Origin: Dyella acidiphila
Lineage (GTDB): Bacteria > Pseudomonadota > Gammaproteobacteria > Xanthomonadales > Rhodanobacteraceae
Length of the DNA stretch: 64,000 nt
Direction of reading: 5' to 3'
NCBI RefSeq assembly: GCF_014863405.1
Contig: NZ_JACZZA010000001.1
Location: 310,001 to 374,000, forward strand
The notes under the pieces are model-generated. The model did no database searches, was not told the DNA's origin, and saw nothing but the letters and a program-made list of their open reading frames with translations. This document shows, piece after piece, positions 26,312-33,775 of this stretch. How positions within the stretch are numbered: the stretch's first letter is position 1; every line of letters starts with the position of its first letter. Made by a program: the position numbers and the translations under genes.

Positions 26312-27712
26312 ATGAGCATCCCGCATCTCATCACCGTGCTGGCCATGCTGCTGCATGTGGCCGGCATCCTCGCCGCCATGCATGCGGTAATGCATACGCG
26401 CACGCCGCAAGGCGCTTTTGCATGGGTGCTTGGGCTCACGCTGCTGCCGTACGTCACGCTGATTCCTTATCTGTATCTGGGGCGCAGCCATTTCTACGGC
26501 TATGTCACCCTGCATCGCGCGCATCGGCAGCGGCTGTCGCAGGTATCGCTGCCCGGCGAACTGCTGGGCGTGCCCGAGCCCTGCATGCGCTACGCCGCGC
26601 TCACCCAGATGCTGGGCAGCAGCTTCCACGCCGGCCAGAAGCTGCGCCTGCTGATCGATGGCGACGCCACCTTCGAGGCCATCCTGGCCGCCATCGCCAA
26701 GGCCGAGCACTGCGTGCTGGTGCAGTTCTTCATCTTTCACGACGACGAACTCGGCCGGCGCATGCAGCAGGTGTTGCTGGAACGTGCGGCGGCCGGTGTG
26801 CAAGTGTTCGTGTTGTTCGACGGCATCGGCAGCCATGCGCTGCCCCGCCACTATGTGCAGACCTTGCGCGATGGCGGCGTGGCGATTTTCCCGTTCGCCA
26901 CCCAGCGCCACAACAACCGCCTGCAGCTCAACTTCCGCAACCACCGCAAGATCGTAGTGGTGGATGGATCGCTGGGTTTTCTGGGCGGCCTCAACGTGGG
27001 CAACGAATACCTGGGCCTGAAACCGCCGCTGGCGCCGTGGCGCGATACGCATCTGGAAATCGCAGGTCCCGCGGTAATGGACCTGCAGCGCAGCTTCGCC
27101 GTGGACTGGCACTGGGTCACCGGCGAATTGCCGCCGCTGCTGCCGCCGCAGGCGGCGCCCGGCGATGCCTATACGCTGATTGCCGCCACCGGGCCGGCCG
27201 ATCCGCAGGAAAGCTGTTCGCTGTATTTCACCGCCGCGATCAATGCGGCGCGCCAGCGGCTATGGCTGACCACGCCGTATTTCGTGCCGGACCAGGCGGT
27301 GATGTCGGCGCTGCGGCTGGCGGTGCTGCGCGGCGTGGATGTGCGCGTGCTGATTCCGGCACGGCCCGACCATCGCACCGTGTTTCTCGCCTCTACCCTG
27401 CACGCACACGACGCCATCGGTGCAGGCATCCGCATCTATCGCTACCAGCCCGGCTTTATCCACGAGAAAGTGATCTTGATCGACGACGACAGCGCCAGCG
27501 TCGGCAGCATGAACCTGGACAACCGCTCGTTCCGGCTCAATTTCGAGATCGGTGCACTAAGCGTCGACCGCGGCTTCGCGGCGCAGGTGGAACACATGCT
27601 GCTGGACGATTTTGCGCGGGCAGTGGAAATCACCCGCGACGAATACCGCAAAGCCAGCTACCTGCGGCGGCTGGCGATGCACGTGGCGCGTCTGTTCGAT
27701 CCGATTCTCTAG
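26312..27712 (+). CDS. cls: Cardiolipin synthase (phospholipase D family)
   Basis: 466 residues. Two N-terminal transmembrane helices (LITVLAMLLHVAGILAAM and GAFAWVLGLTLLPYVTLIPY), then two HKD catalytic motifs: HRK in NFRNHRKIVVVDG (His211, Lys213) and FIHEKVILIDDD (His384, Lys386) followed by GSMNLDNRSF. It condenses phosphatidylglycerol or related lipids to cardiolipin at the inner membrane. Its stop shares the palindrome CTAG with the stop of the convergent gene. Confidence 0.93.
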   Translation: MSIPHLITVLAMLLHVAGILAAMHAVMHTRTPQGAFAWVLGLTLLPYVTLIPYLYLGRSHFYGYVTLHRAHRQRLSQVSLPGELLGVPEPCMRYAALTQMLGSSFHAGQKLRLLIDGDATFEAILAAIAKAEHCVLVQFFIFHDDELGRRMQQVLLERAAAGVQVFVLFDGIGSHALPRHYVQTLRDGGVAIFPFATQRHNNRLQLNFRNHRKIVVVDGSLGFLGGLNVGNEYLGLKPPLAPWRDTHLEIAGPAVMDLQRSFAVDWHWVTGELPPLLPPQAAPGDAYTLIAATGPADPQESCSLYFTAAINAARQRLWLTTPYFVPDQAVMSALRLAVLRGVDVRVLIPARPDHRTVFLASTLHAHDAIGAGIRIYRYQPGFIHEKVILIDDDSASVGSMNLDNRSFRLNFEIGALSVDRGFAAQVEHMLLDDFARAVEITRDEYRKASYLRRLAMHVARLFDPIL

Positions 27713-28134
27713 TCCCCGCGCAGCACCCGCTTCCAGTCGCCGCCCGTGACGATCCAGCCGGCGCCGGCACCGATCATCGCGCCGAGCATTTCGCACAGCA
27801 CGCGCAGGCCGATATTGTCCGGGTCGTGCACTTCGGCCAGCCTGGCCTTCAGGTACTGGAGCGACTGCACCTGGCCGTAGTTGAAATAAAACAGGTCCCA
27901 CAGGTCGCCGCTGGCGGTCAGCACCAGGGCGACCAGGAAGGCAATGGCCATTTTCTGCAGCGGATTCCAGCCCTGGTTGCGGCCGATGAAATGGGCCGCC
28001 ACATACAGCAGCAAGGCCGCCACCAGGCTGATCGCGCCGGCTTCCAGGCCGCCCACCATGCCATAGCCCATCCACGATTGGTCGTAATGCATCTGCGCGC
28101 TGTCCCCGGCGTACGTTGAACGAATCGCTTGCAT
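27709..28134 (-). CDS. Membrane protein of unknown function, 141 aa
   Basis: About three transmembrane helices (GAISLVAALLLYVAAHFIG, KMAIAFLVALVLTASGDLW, LCEMLGAMIGAGAGWIVTGG) with conserved-looking polar segments between. Not recognised. The start could be ATG 28134 or ATG 28092; the latter has GGGGA about 12 nt upstream. Divergent from the nicotinamidase gene and convergent with cardiolipin synthase, overlapping its stop by 4 nt. Confidence 0.7.
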   Translation of the reverse strand: MQAIRSTYAGDSAQMHYDQSWMGYGMVGGLEAGAISLVAALLLYVAAHFIGRNQGWNPLQKMAIAFLVALVLTASGDLWDLFYFNYGQVQSLQYLKARLAEVHDPDNIGLRVLCEMLGAMIGAGAGWIVTGGDWKRVLRGD

Positions 28135-28184
28135 TATGCCGTCGATCGGCAGTGGAATCTTGCGGTCCCCTGCGAGTCCAGCCC

Positions 28185-28820
28185 ATGCATAGCCACGCCG
28201 CCCTGATCCTCGTCGACATCCAGCCCGACTTTATGCCGGGCGGCGCCCTGGCCTGCCATGAAGGCGACGCCATCGTGCCGGGCATTTCGCATCTGCTGCA
28301 ACGGCGCCTGTTTGCGCAGGTGGTGGCCACGCAGGACTGGCATCCGCGCGGGCACGTTTCCTTCGCCAGCACGCACCCCGGCACCCGGCCCTTCCAGCAG
28401 ATTCCGCTGCATGGCCACGTGCAGACGCTGTGGCCGGACCATTGCGTGCAGGGCACGCCGGGCGCCGGGCTGCATCCGGCCGTCGACTGGTCGCCGGTCG
28501 ACCTGATTCTGCGCAAGGGCAGCGACCCCGAGGTGGATTCGTATAGCGGCTTTCGCGAAAACCATGGTCCGGGCAGTACGCGCCCGAGCACGGGGCTGGC
28601 CGGCTGGCTGCGCGAGCGCGGGGTGAACGAGGTGTACGTGGCCGGATTGGCACGCGACGTCTGCGTGCTGTGGACAGCGCAGGATGCGCAGGCGCTGGGC
28701 TTCAAAGCGCAGGTGCTGTGGGAGCTGACGCGACCGGTGACGCCGGAGAGCGACGAGGCGACGCGGGCGATGTTGCGTGAGCAGGGGATTGGGGTGGTGG
28801 AGGCGGCGGAGCAGTTGTAG
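28185..28820 (+). CDS. pncA: Nicotinamidase
   Basis: 211 residues, isochorismatase-like fold. Catalytic triad Asp11 (LVDIQPDF), Lys111 (LRKGSD) and Cys160 (ARDVCVLWTA), with metal-binding DWHPRGHVSF. Hydrolyses nicotinamide to nicotinate in NAD salvage. The last about 100 nt switch to G/T-ending codons (GGG, GCG, TTG), unlike the rest of the gene, next to an inverted repeat that starts 26 nt beyond the stop. Confidence 0.95.
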   Translation: MHSHAALILVDIQPDFMPGGALACHEGDAIVPGISHLLQRRLFAQVVATQDWHPRGHVSFASTHPGTRPFQQIPLHGHVQTLWPDHCVQGTPGAGLHPAVDWSPVDLILRKGSDPEVDSYSGFRENHGPGSTRPSTGLAGWLRERGVNEVYVAGLARDVCVLWTAQDAQALGFKAQVLWELTRPVTPESDEATRAMLREQGIGVVEAAEQL

Positions 28821-28846
28821 CCGTGGCGCCGGGCTTCAAAGCCGTT

Positions 28847-28975
28847 GTCCCAGCGGGAACTGGGATCCATCAGCATCGAAGCAAAGTCGCTGGATCCCAG
28901 CTTTCGCTGGGACGACGGGGGTTGGAGTTCACGGTGAGGTGAAGTTCAAAGGGAAGTGGAGTTCATGGCGAGGTG
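28847..28975. repeat. Hairpin repeat plus short direct repeats
   Basis: Nested inverted pairs GTCCCAGCG (28847)/CGCTGGGAC (28905) and CTGGGATCCA (28860)/TGGATCCCAG (28891). They are followed by two near-identical 18-mers, GGAGTTCACGGTGAGGTG at 28924 and GGAGTTCATGGCGAGGTG at 28958. A half copy of the hairpin occurs at 11847. Confidence 0.8.
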
Positions 28976-29014
28976 GTATTCCATGTGTGCGGGTTATCCC
29001 TCGCCGCAAGCCAC

Positions 29015-29203
29015 TTACGCTTCGTCTTCGCCCGCAACACTCACATGCGCACGATCATCCGCATCGACCCACACCTCGATGCTGATCGGGCGGCAGCACA
29101 CCTGGCAGTCCTCGATGTAATGCTGGTCGCCGGCCGAGGCATCGACCAGGATCTCGATGCGCTCGCCGCAGTACGGGCACTGGATAGCACGCGCATCGAG
29201 CAT
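29015..29203 (-). CDS. CPXCG-motif cysteine-rich protein, 62 aa
   Basis: Zinc-ribbon protein with CPYCGERIEILVDA and EDCQVCCRPISIEV, i.e. two CxxC pairs. The family (CPXCG motif-containing) is small and functionally unassigned, often carried near central genes. ATG 29203 begins directly at MLDARAIQCPYCG; the longer frame upstream overlaps the HAD gene and is not real. It starts 2 nt after the HAD stop, so the two are co-transcribed. Confidence 0.88.
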   Translation of the reverse strand: MLDARAIQCPYCGERIEILVDASAGDQHYIEDCQVCCRPISIEVWVDADDRAHVSVAGEDEA

Positions 29204-29205
29204 GG

Positions 29206-29925
29206 CTATGCCTCGGTCCGTGCGGACAGTTGCGCGATGGCTGCGGCAATGCCGGCCGGGCCATCCACGGTCAGCATGCGCGGGGCATCGGCCTCGCCCA
29301 GGCTGTGTTCCAGCTCGTGCTCCCAGGTGACGTGATAAGGCATGTGCACGCCCCACCCGCCCAGGCGGATCACCGGCTCGATATCCGAACGCAGCGAATT
29401 GCCCACCATCGCAAACTGCGCCGGTTCCAGCGCGAATTCGGCCAGCACGCGGCGGTAAGTGGCAGCGTCTTTCTCCGACACGATCTCGATGCGGCCGAAC
29501 AAACCGGCCAGCCCCGATTGCGCCACCTTTTTCTCCTGGTGGAACAGGTCGCCCTTGGTGATCAGCACCACCGCATGCTGCTCGGCGACTGCCGCCACCG
29601 CCTCGCGCACGCCCGGCAGCAGTTCCACCGGGTGCTGCAACACGCCCTTGCCCACCTCCACCAGCTGATGGATGTCGGCGGCGGAAATGCGCCCCTCGGT
29701 GATGGCGATGGCGGTTTCCACCATCGACAGCGTCATGCCCTTGGCGCCATAGCCGAACAGCTGCAAGTTGCGCCGCTCGGTGGCCAGCATGCGTGCCTGT
29801 ACCTGGGCATCGCCCACATCGACATAGCGCCCGATGATCGCTTTGAACTGCGTGCTGGCGTCGCGATAAAAGCCCTCGCTATGCCAGAGCGTATCGTCGC
29901 CGTCGAAGCCGATGAGCTTGAGCAT
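29206..29925 (-). CDS. HAD-family hydrolase
   Basis: 239 residues. HAD motif I FDGDDTLWHSE (nucleophile Asp8, acid Asp10), motif II LITKGD, Lys in SEKDAATY region and motif IV MVGNSLRSDIEPVI. The cap is the helical type inserted after motif I. Probably a phosphatase acting on a small phosphorylated metabolite; substrate unknown. First gene of a two-gene unit with the CPXCG protein. Confidence 0.88.
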   Translation of the reverse strand: MLKLIGFDGDDTLWHSEGFYRDASTQFKAIIGRYVDVGDAQVQARMLATERRNLQLFGYGAKGMTLSMVETAIAITEGRISAADIHQLVEVGKGVLQHPVELLPGVREAVAAVAEQHAVVLITKGDLFHQEKKVAQSGLAGLFGRIEIVSEKDAATYRRVLAEFALEPAQFAMVGNSLRSDIEPVIRLGGWGVHMPYHVTWEHELEHSLGEADAPRMLTVDGPAGIAAAIAQLSARTEA

Positions 29926-30045
29926 GAAACCCGCTGCCGGTGCCGTGGATCGCCAAGCTTACTCCGCCGTGCCGCCCTGCTGCAGCGCCCGCTTGCCGGC
30001 CGCGCGCCGGCGCTACAATGCCGCTCGCACAAGGAGCCCACCCGC

Positions 30046-30951
30046 ATGGCCAAGTCCCGCCCCTCGCTGTTCCAACGCAGACCACGCATGGTGCAGATCG
30101 GCGGCCGCCCCTTCATCTCCGAAGGGCTGCCTGAGCGCCTGTGGGACGACTTCTACCACCGCGCCCTGACTATCAGCTGGCCGGTGTTCTTCGGCATCGC
30201 CACCAGCGTGTTCCTGATCTTCAACGCGATCTTCGCGATGGTTTACCAGGTGGATCCGAACGGCATCGCCAACCAGTATCCGAAGGGTCTGGCCGGCGCG
30301 TTCTTCTTCAGCGTGGAAACCCTGGCCACCGTCGGCTACGGCGACATGCATCCGCAGTCGATCTACACCCACGTAGTGGCCACCGCGGAAATCATCATCG
30401 GCATGGGCAATATCGCGGTGATCACCGGCCTGATCTTCGCGCGCTTCTCCCGCCCGCGCGCCAAGATCCTGTTCGGCAAGCACCCGGTGATCCGCATGAT
30501 CGAAGGCAAGCAGACGTTGATGCTGCGTGCCGCCAACATGCGCATGAACCTGATCGCGCAAGCCTCCGCCCAATTGCACCTGCTGCGCCAGCACGAAAGC
30601 CCCGAAGGCTTCCGCCTGCGCCGCATCGAAGACCTCTCGCTGGTGCGCGATCACCATCCCATCTTCATGCTGAGCTGGAACGTGATGCATGTGATCGACG
30701 AAAGCAGCCCGCTTTACGGCATTGCGCCGGAAACGCTGGACACAGCCGAGGCCACGCTGCTGCTGACCATCGAAGGCATCGACGAAACCACCTCGCAATC
30801 GATGCTGGCGCGGCACCAGTGGAGCTTCAAGGAAGTGCGCTGGAACCACCGCTACCTGGATCTGGTACGGCGCGACGAGAACGGCGTGAACGTGATCGAC
30901 TACACCATCTTCGACGAAGTGCTGCCGCTGGAAGAAAAGCCACACTCGTAG
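30046..30951 (+). CDS. Inward-rectifier-type (KirBac-like) potassium channel
   Basis: 301 residues. Slide helix (LWDDFYHRALTISW), first transmembrane helix, pore loop with selectivity filter TVGYGD (95-100), second transmembrane helix (EIIIGMGNIAVITGLIFARFSRPRAKILF) and the long beta-rich cytoplasmic C-terminal domain of Kir channels. It forms a tetrameric K+ channel in the inner membrane. AAGGAG lies 9 nt before ATG 30046. The gene stands alone; a repeat doublet follows. Confidence 0.93.
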   Translation: MAKSRPSLFQRRPRMVQIGGRPFISEGLPERLWDDFYHRALTISWPVFFGIATSVFLIFNAIFAMVYQVDPNGIANQYPKGLAGAFFFSVETLATVGYGDMHPQSIYTHVVATAEIIIGMGNIAVITGLIFARFSRPRAKILFGKHPVIRMIEGKQTLMLRAANMRMNLIAQASAQLHLLRQHESPEGFRLRRIEDLSLVRDHHPIFMLSWNVMHVIDESSPLYGIAPETLDTAEATLLLTIEGIDETTSQSMLARHQWSFKEVRWNHRYLDLVRRDENGVNVIDYTIFDEVLPLEEKPHS

Positions 30952-30955
30952 GCTC

Positions 30956-31045
30956 GGTTACCCCGGACGTGATCCGGGGTTAACCCAACGATGCTTGCGG
31001 TTTGGATGAAGATCCGTTGGGTTACGCTGCGCTAACCCAACCTAC
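30956..31045. repeat. Palindromic repeat doublet, copy c
   Basis: First hairpin GGTTA-CCCCGG-N7-CCGGGG-T-TAACC at 30956-30985; second hairpin GTTGGGTTA-N8-TAACCCAAC at 31016-31041. Lies between convergent genes and may act as a bidirectional terminator. Confidence 0.87.
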
Positions 31046-31056
31046 TCTCGCTCGGC

Positions 31057-31431
31057 CTATGCCCCGACGCGCGCGCGTTCGGCATCGATGTCGTGCACCG
31101 GCCGCACTTCGATGCATCCGGTCCTCGCCCACGGAAAGGTCTGCGCGATGCGCACGGCCTCGTCGATATCGGCCGCCTCGATCAGATTGAAGCCGCCCAG
31201 ATATTCGCGCGTTTCGGCAAACGGGCCGTCGACGATGGTGGTGCGGTTGTTGCGCACGCGGATGGTCTTGGTTTTCATCGGCGGCTGCAGTTGCATGGAA
31301 TCGAGCAGGTGGCCTTCGGCGCGCAACTCGTCGGCGTGCTTGAAACAGCCGTTCATCATCGTGTCGAACTCGCCGGGCTGCAGTGCGTTCAGCAAGGTGT
31401 CGTCGGAATAGATCATGACCAGGAATTTCAT
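31057..31431 (-). CDS. YCII-related (DGPF) domain protein
   Basis: 124 residues, single-domain alpha/beta protein. Motifs MKFLVMIYSDD at the N-terminus, TTIVDGPFAETREYLGGFNLIEA (the DGPF signature) and EVRPVHDID at the end. Such proteins are often found beside ECF sigma factors; none is present here. Function unknown, possibly enzymatic. The reading frame continues upstream to 32037, but that part overlaps two real plus-strand genes and is not protein-like, so ATG 31431 is the start. Confidence 0.88.
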   Translation of the reverse strand: MKFLVMIYSDDTLLNALQPGEFDTMMNGCFKHADELRAEGHLLDSMQLQPPMKTKTIRVRNNRTTIVDGPFAETREYLGGFNLIEAADIDEAVRIAQTFPWARTGCIEVRPVHDIDAERARVGA

Positions 31432-31596
31432 GGCGTTCTCGCGTAATGGGCCAGGTGCTTTCCACAGCACGCAAAGACTAGGCCAGGTGGCAGCCCCGAA
31501 TCCATAGACCGATGGCATGCCCGGCCGGGGTGTCATGTCATAAAGTTCACCTATGGGTTTGCGATGCTGTCTCCACGTCCTGCAGGTAGTGCTTCC

Positions 31597-32022
31597 ATGG
31601 GAATGTTCAGCAACGGCTGGCTGGTATTCGGCCTGCTCGGCCAGGTGATTTTTACGGCGCGTTTCCTGCTGCAGTGGCTGTACAGCGAATACAAGCGCCA
31701 CAGCGCCATCCCCATGGCGTTCTGGTACGCCAGCGTGCTCGGCGGACTGATCCTTTTTTGCTATGCCTGCCATAAGGAAGATCCGGTATTTATTACCGGG
31801 CAGACCGGAGGCTTGCTGATCTACCTGCGCAATCTCCAGCTGCGTTTGCGTGAAAAGAAGGAACAAGCGCGCCTCCGCGTCCTGATGCAAGTTTCGCGCA
31901 AGTTTCGGGCAAGCCGGTCGATCGTCGAGGTGGTGCATGTCGGTAGACAGCGTGTGGATCGGCACCGGCCTGTTCGGACAAGCCTTGTTCGGTGCGCGCT
32001 TCCTGGTGCAGTGGCTGTATAG
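31597..32022 (+). CDS. Lipid-A-biosynthesis N-terminal (LABN) domain protein, first copy
   Basis: About 141 residues. LABN domain in residues 1-80: WLVFGLLGQVIFTARFLLQW, YSEYKRHSAIPMAFWYASVL, and PVFITGQTGGLLIYLRNLQL, three membrane helices. The tail after residue 90 is basic and unlike the domain; the last 86 nt overlap the next gene in another frame, so the natural end may differ. LABN proteins are small inner-membrane partners encoded with lipid or glycan transferases. Start is by homology; an in-frame ATG lies at 31564. Confidence 0.75.
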   Translation: MGMFSNGWLVFGLLGQVIFTARFLLQWLYSEYKRHSAIPMAFWYASVLGGLILFCYACHKEDPVFITGQTGGLLIYLRNLQLRLREKKEQARLRVLMQVSRKFRASRSIVEVVHVGRQRVDRHRPVRTSLVRCALPGAVAV

Positions 32023-32206
32023 CGAAGCGCGCGGCAAGAGCGAGATTCCCAGCGTGTTCTGGTACCTGAGCGTGGCCGGCGGCGTGATCCTGCTCAGCTA
32101 TGCCATTCATCGGCGCGAACCGGTGTTCATCATCGGCGAATCGATCACGCTGCTGATCTTTCTGCGCAACCTGCAGATGCTGCATAAACGACCCGATCCG
32201 GGCTGA
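31937..32206 (+). CDS. Lipid-A-biosynthesis N-terminal (LABN) domain protein, second copy
   Basis: 89 residues, the full LABN length: GTGLFGQALFGARFLVQWLY, SEIPSVFWYLSVAGGVILLS and EPVFIIGESITLLIFLRNLQ. It is clearly paralogous to the preceding gene (same QWLYSE and LRNLQ blocks). GAGG before ATG 31937. It overlaps the first copy by 86 nt and precedes the ArnT-like gene by 42 nt. Confidence 0.85.
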   Translation: MSVDSVWIGTGLFGQALFGARFLVQWLYSEARGKSEIPSVFWYLSVAGGVILLSYAIHRREPVFIIGESITLLIFLRNLQMLHKRPDPG

Positions 32207-32248
32207 CGGCGGGCACGGCGCTTCACATCGACTGGTTTTGGATTCGTC

Positions 32249-33775
32249 ATGCAGAACGAGCGCAGCCAGGCCGCATCCGTGCGGCCCAGACCTGCATACC
32301 CGGCTTATCGTGCGCTGCTCTGGCTGATCGCCCTGGGCTTGCTGCTCGGCTTCGCCTTTCAGGGCACGCGCGGCCTGTGGGGGCCGGACGAAGGGCGCTA
32401 TGTCGACGCGGCCCTGCAGATGCTCGATACCGGCGACTACCTCACACCCGGCTACAGTCCGGACGAGGTGAATTTCTCCAAGCCGCCGACCACCTACTGG
32501 GTGCTCGCCGCGGCGATCAAGCTGGGCGGCCGCAACAGCTGGGCGGTGCGCGCACCGTATGCGCTGGCCTTCCTGCTGACCATGCTGGCGCTGTACGGCA
32601 TGGGGCGGCGCCTGCTGCCAGAGAAACCCTGGTTGCCGGCACTGGTCTATGCACTAAGCGCGTTTCCTTTTGTCACGGCAAATATCGTCAGCACCGATGT
32701 ATTCCTGTGCCTGTGCGAAGCGCTGGCGATGCTCGGCTTCGTATGCGCCGCTTTCGGCGAGCAGGCGCGGCCGGCGCGCCGCCATCTGTGGCTGATGTGG
32801 CTGGGCTGGGGACTGGCCTTCCTTACCAAAGGACCGCCAGGCCTGCTGCCGCTGCTGGCAGTGATTGTCTTTATCGCCGGCCGCGACGGCTGGCGCGGGC
32901 TGGGGCGGTATTTTCTGCCCAGCGGCCTGCTGCTGTTCCTGGCCGTCGGCCTATCCTGGTATGCCGTGGTGATGCTGCGCTATCCGTGGCTGCCGCATTA
33001 TTTCCTGCAGCAGGAGGTCTACAACCGCTTGTTTACCGGCGCCCAGCGCCGGCATGCGGGATGGCTGGGCTGGGCGCTGGTGTACCTACCCACCTTACTG
33101 CTGGGCTCACTGCCGTGGTGGCTGAGCCTGCTGCGCGGCACGCCCGGCGTGCTGCGCGCGCAAAACTGGCGCAGCTGGCGGCAGCAGCACGCAGTCGCAT
33201 GGTTGCTTGCGCTGTGGTTCGCGCTGCCGTTCGTCGTGTTCTGCCTGGCGCAATCGCGCCTGCCGCTGTATCTGCTACCGCTGTTTCTGCCGATCGCCCT
33301 GATCGTGGCGCTGGAACTGCGCGACCAGATCGATCTTCACACCGCCCAGCATCGCGCCTGGGTATTGATGTGGGTGATCGCCCTGCTGTCGCTGAAAGCC
33401 AGCGCCGCCTATCTCATGCACCCGCCGAACGACAACCGCCTTATCGCGCAACAGTTCCGCCAGCAGATTGCATCGGACCGCTACGCCGCGATGATCTTCA
33501 TCCAGAACACCGCGCAGAGCTACACCATCGAGGAAGAAACGCTGTGGGGCCTGCGCCTGTATCTGGACAAGCCGGTCTACGGCATTGCGATGCTTGCCCC
33601 CGATGCCGGCCAATCCCTGTGCCATGCGCTGCATAAATATCCCAGCTCGCTGGTGATCATCGATTCCTACCTCGCGCCGAGGAAGATCGAGCGCGAACTG
33701 CAAGCCTGCGGCATTCGCGGGATGACGCGCGTGGACAGCTGGCGCAAACGCGTACTGGAACAGGTGCAGTCCTGA
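32249..33775 (+). CDS. ArnT-like lipid-linked glycosyltransferase (GT-C fold)
   Basis: 508 residues, about 11-12 transmembrane helices. The first periplasmic loop carries WGPDEGRY with the Asp47-Glu48 pair characteristic of GT-C transferases, then NFSKPPTTYWVLA, as in ArnT-type enzymes. They move a sugar from undecaprenyl phosphate to lipid A or another envelope acceptor. Its stop overlaps the next start by one base (TGATG), indicating translational coupling to the amidotransferase. Donor and acceptor are unknown. Confidence 0.87.
   Translation: MQNERSQAASVRPRPAYPAYRALLWLIALGLLLGFAFQGTRGLWGPDEGRYVDAALQMLDTGDYLTPGYSPDEVNFSKPPTTYWVLAAAIKLGGRNSWAVRAPYALAFLLTMLALYGMGRRLLPEKPWLPALVYALSAFPFVTANIVSTDVFLCLCEALAMLGFVCAAFGEQARPARRHLWLMWLGWGLAFLTKGPPGLLPLLAVIVFIAGRDGWRGLGRYFLPSGLLLFLAVGLSWYAVVMLRYPWLPHYFLQQEVYNRLFTGAQRRHAGWLGWALVYLPTLLLGSLPWWLSLLRGTPGVLRAQNWRSWRQQHAVAWLLALWFALPFVVFCLAQSRLPLYLLPLFLPIALIVALELRDQIDLHTAQHRAWVLMWVIALLSLKASAAYLMHPPNDNRLIAQQFRQQIASDRYAAMIFIQNTAQSYTIEEETLWGLRLYLDKPVYGIAMLAPDAGQSLCHALHKYPSSLVIIDSYLAPRKIERELQACGIRGMTRVDSWRKRVLEQVQS

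Noticed and set aside
31432-32037. N-terminal extension of the YCII-like gene
   Set aside because: Overlaps two LABN genes on the other strand and has no protein-like pattern; family length fits the start at 31431.
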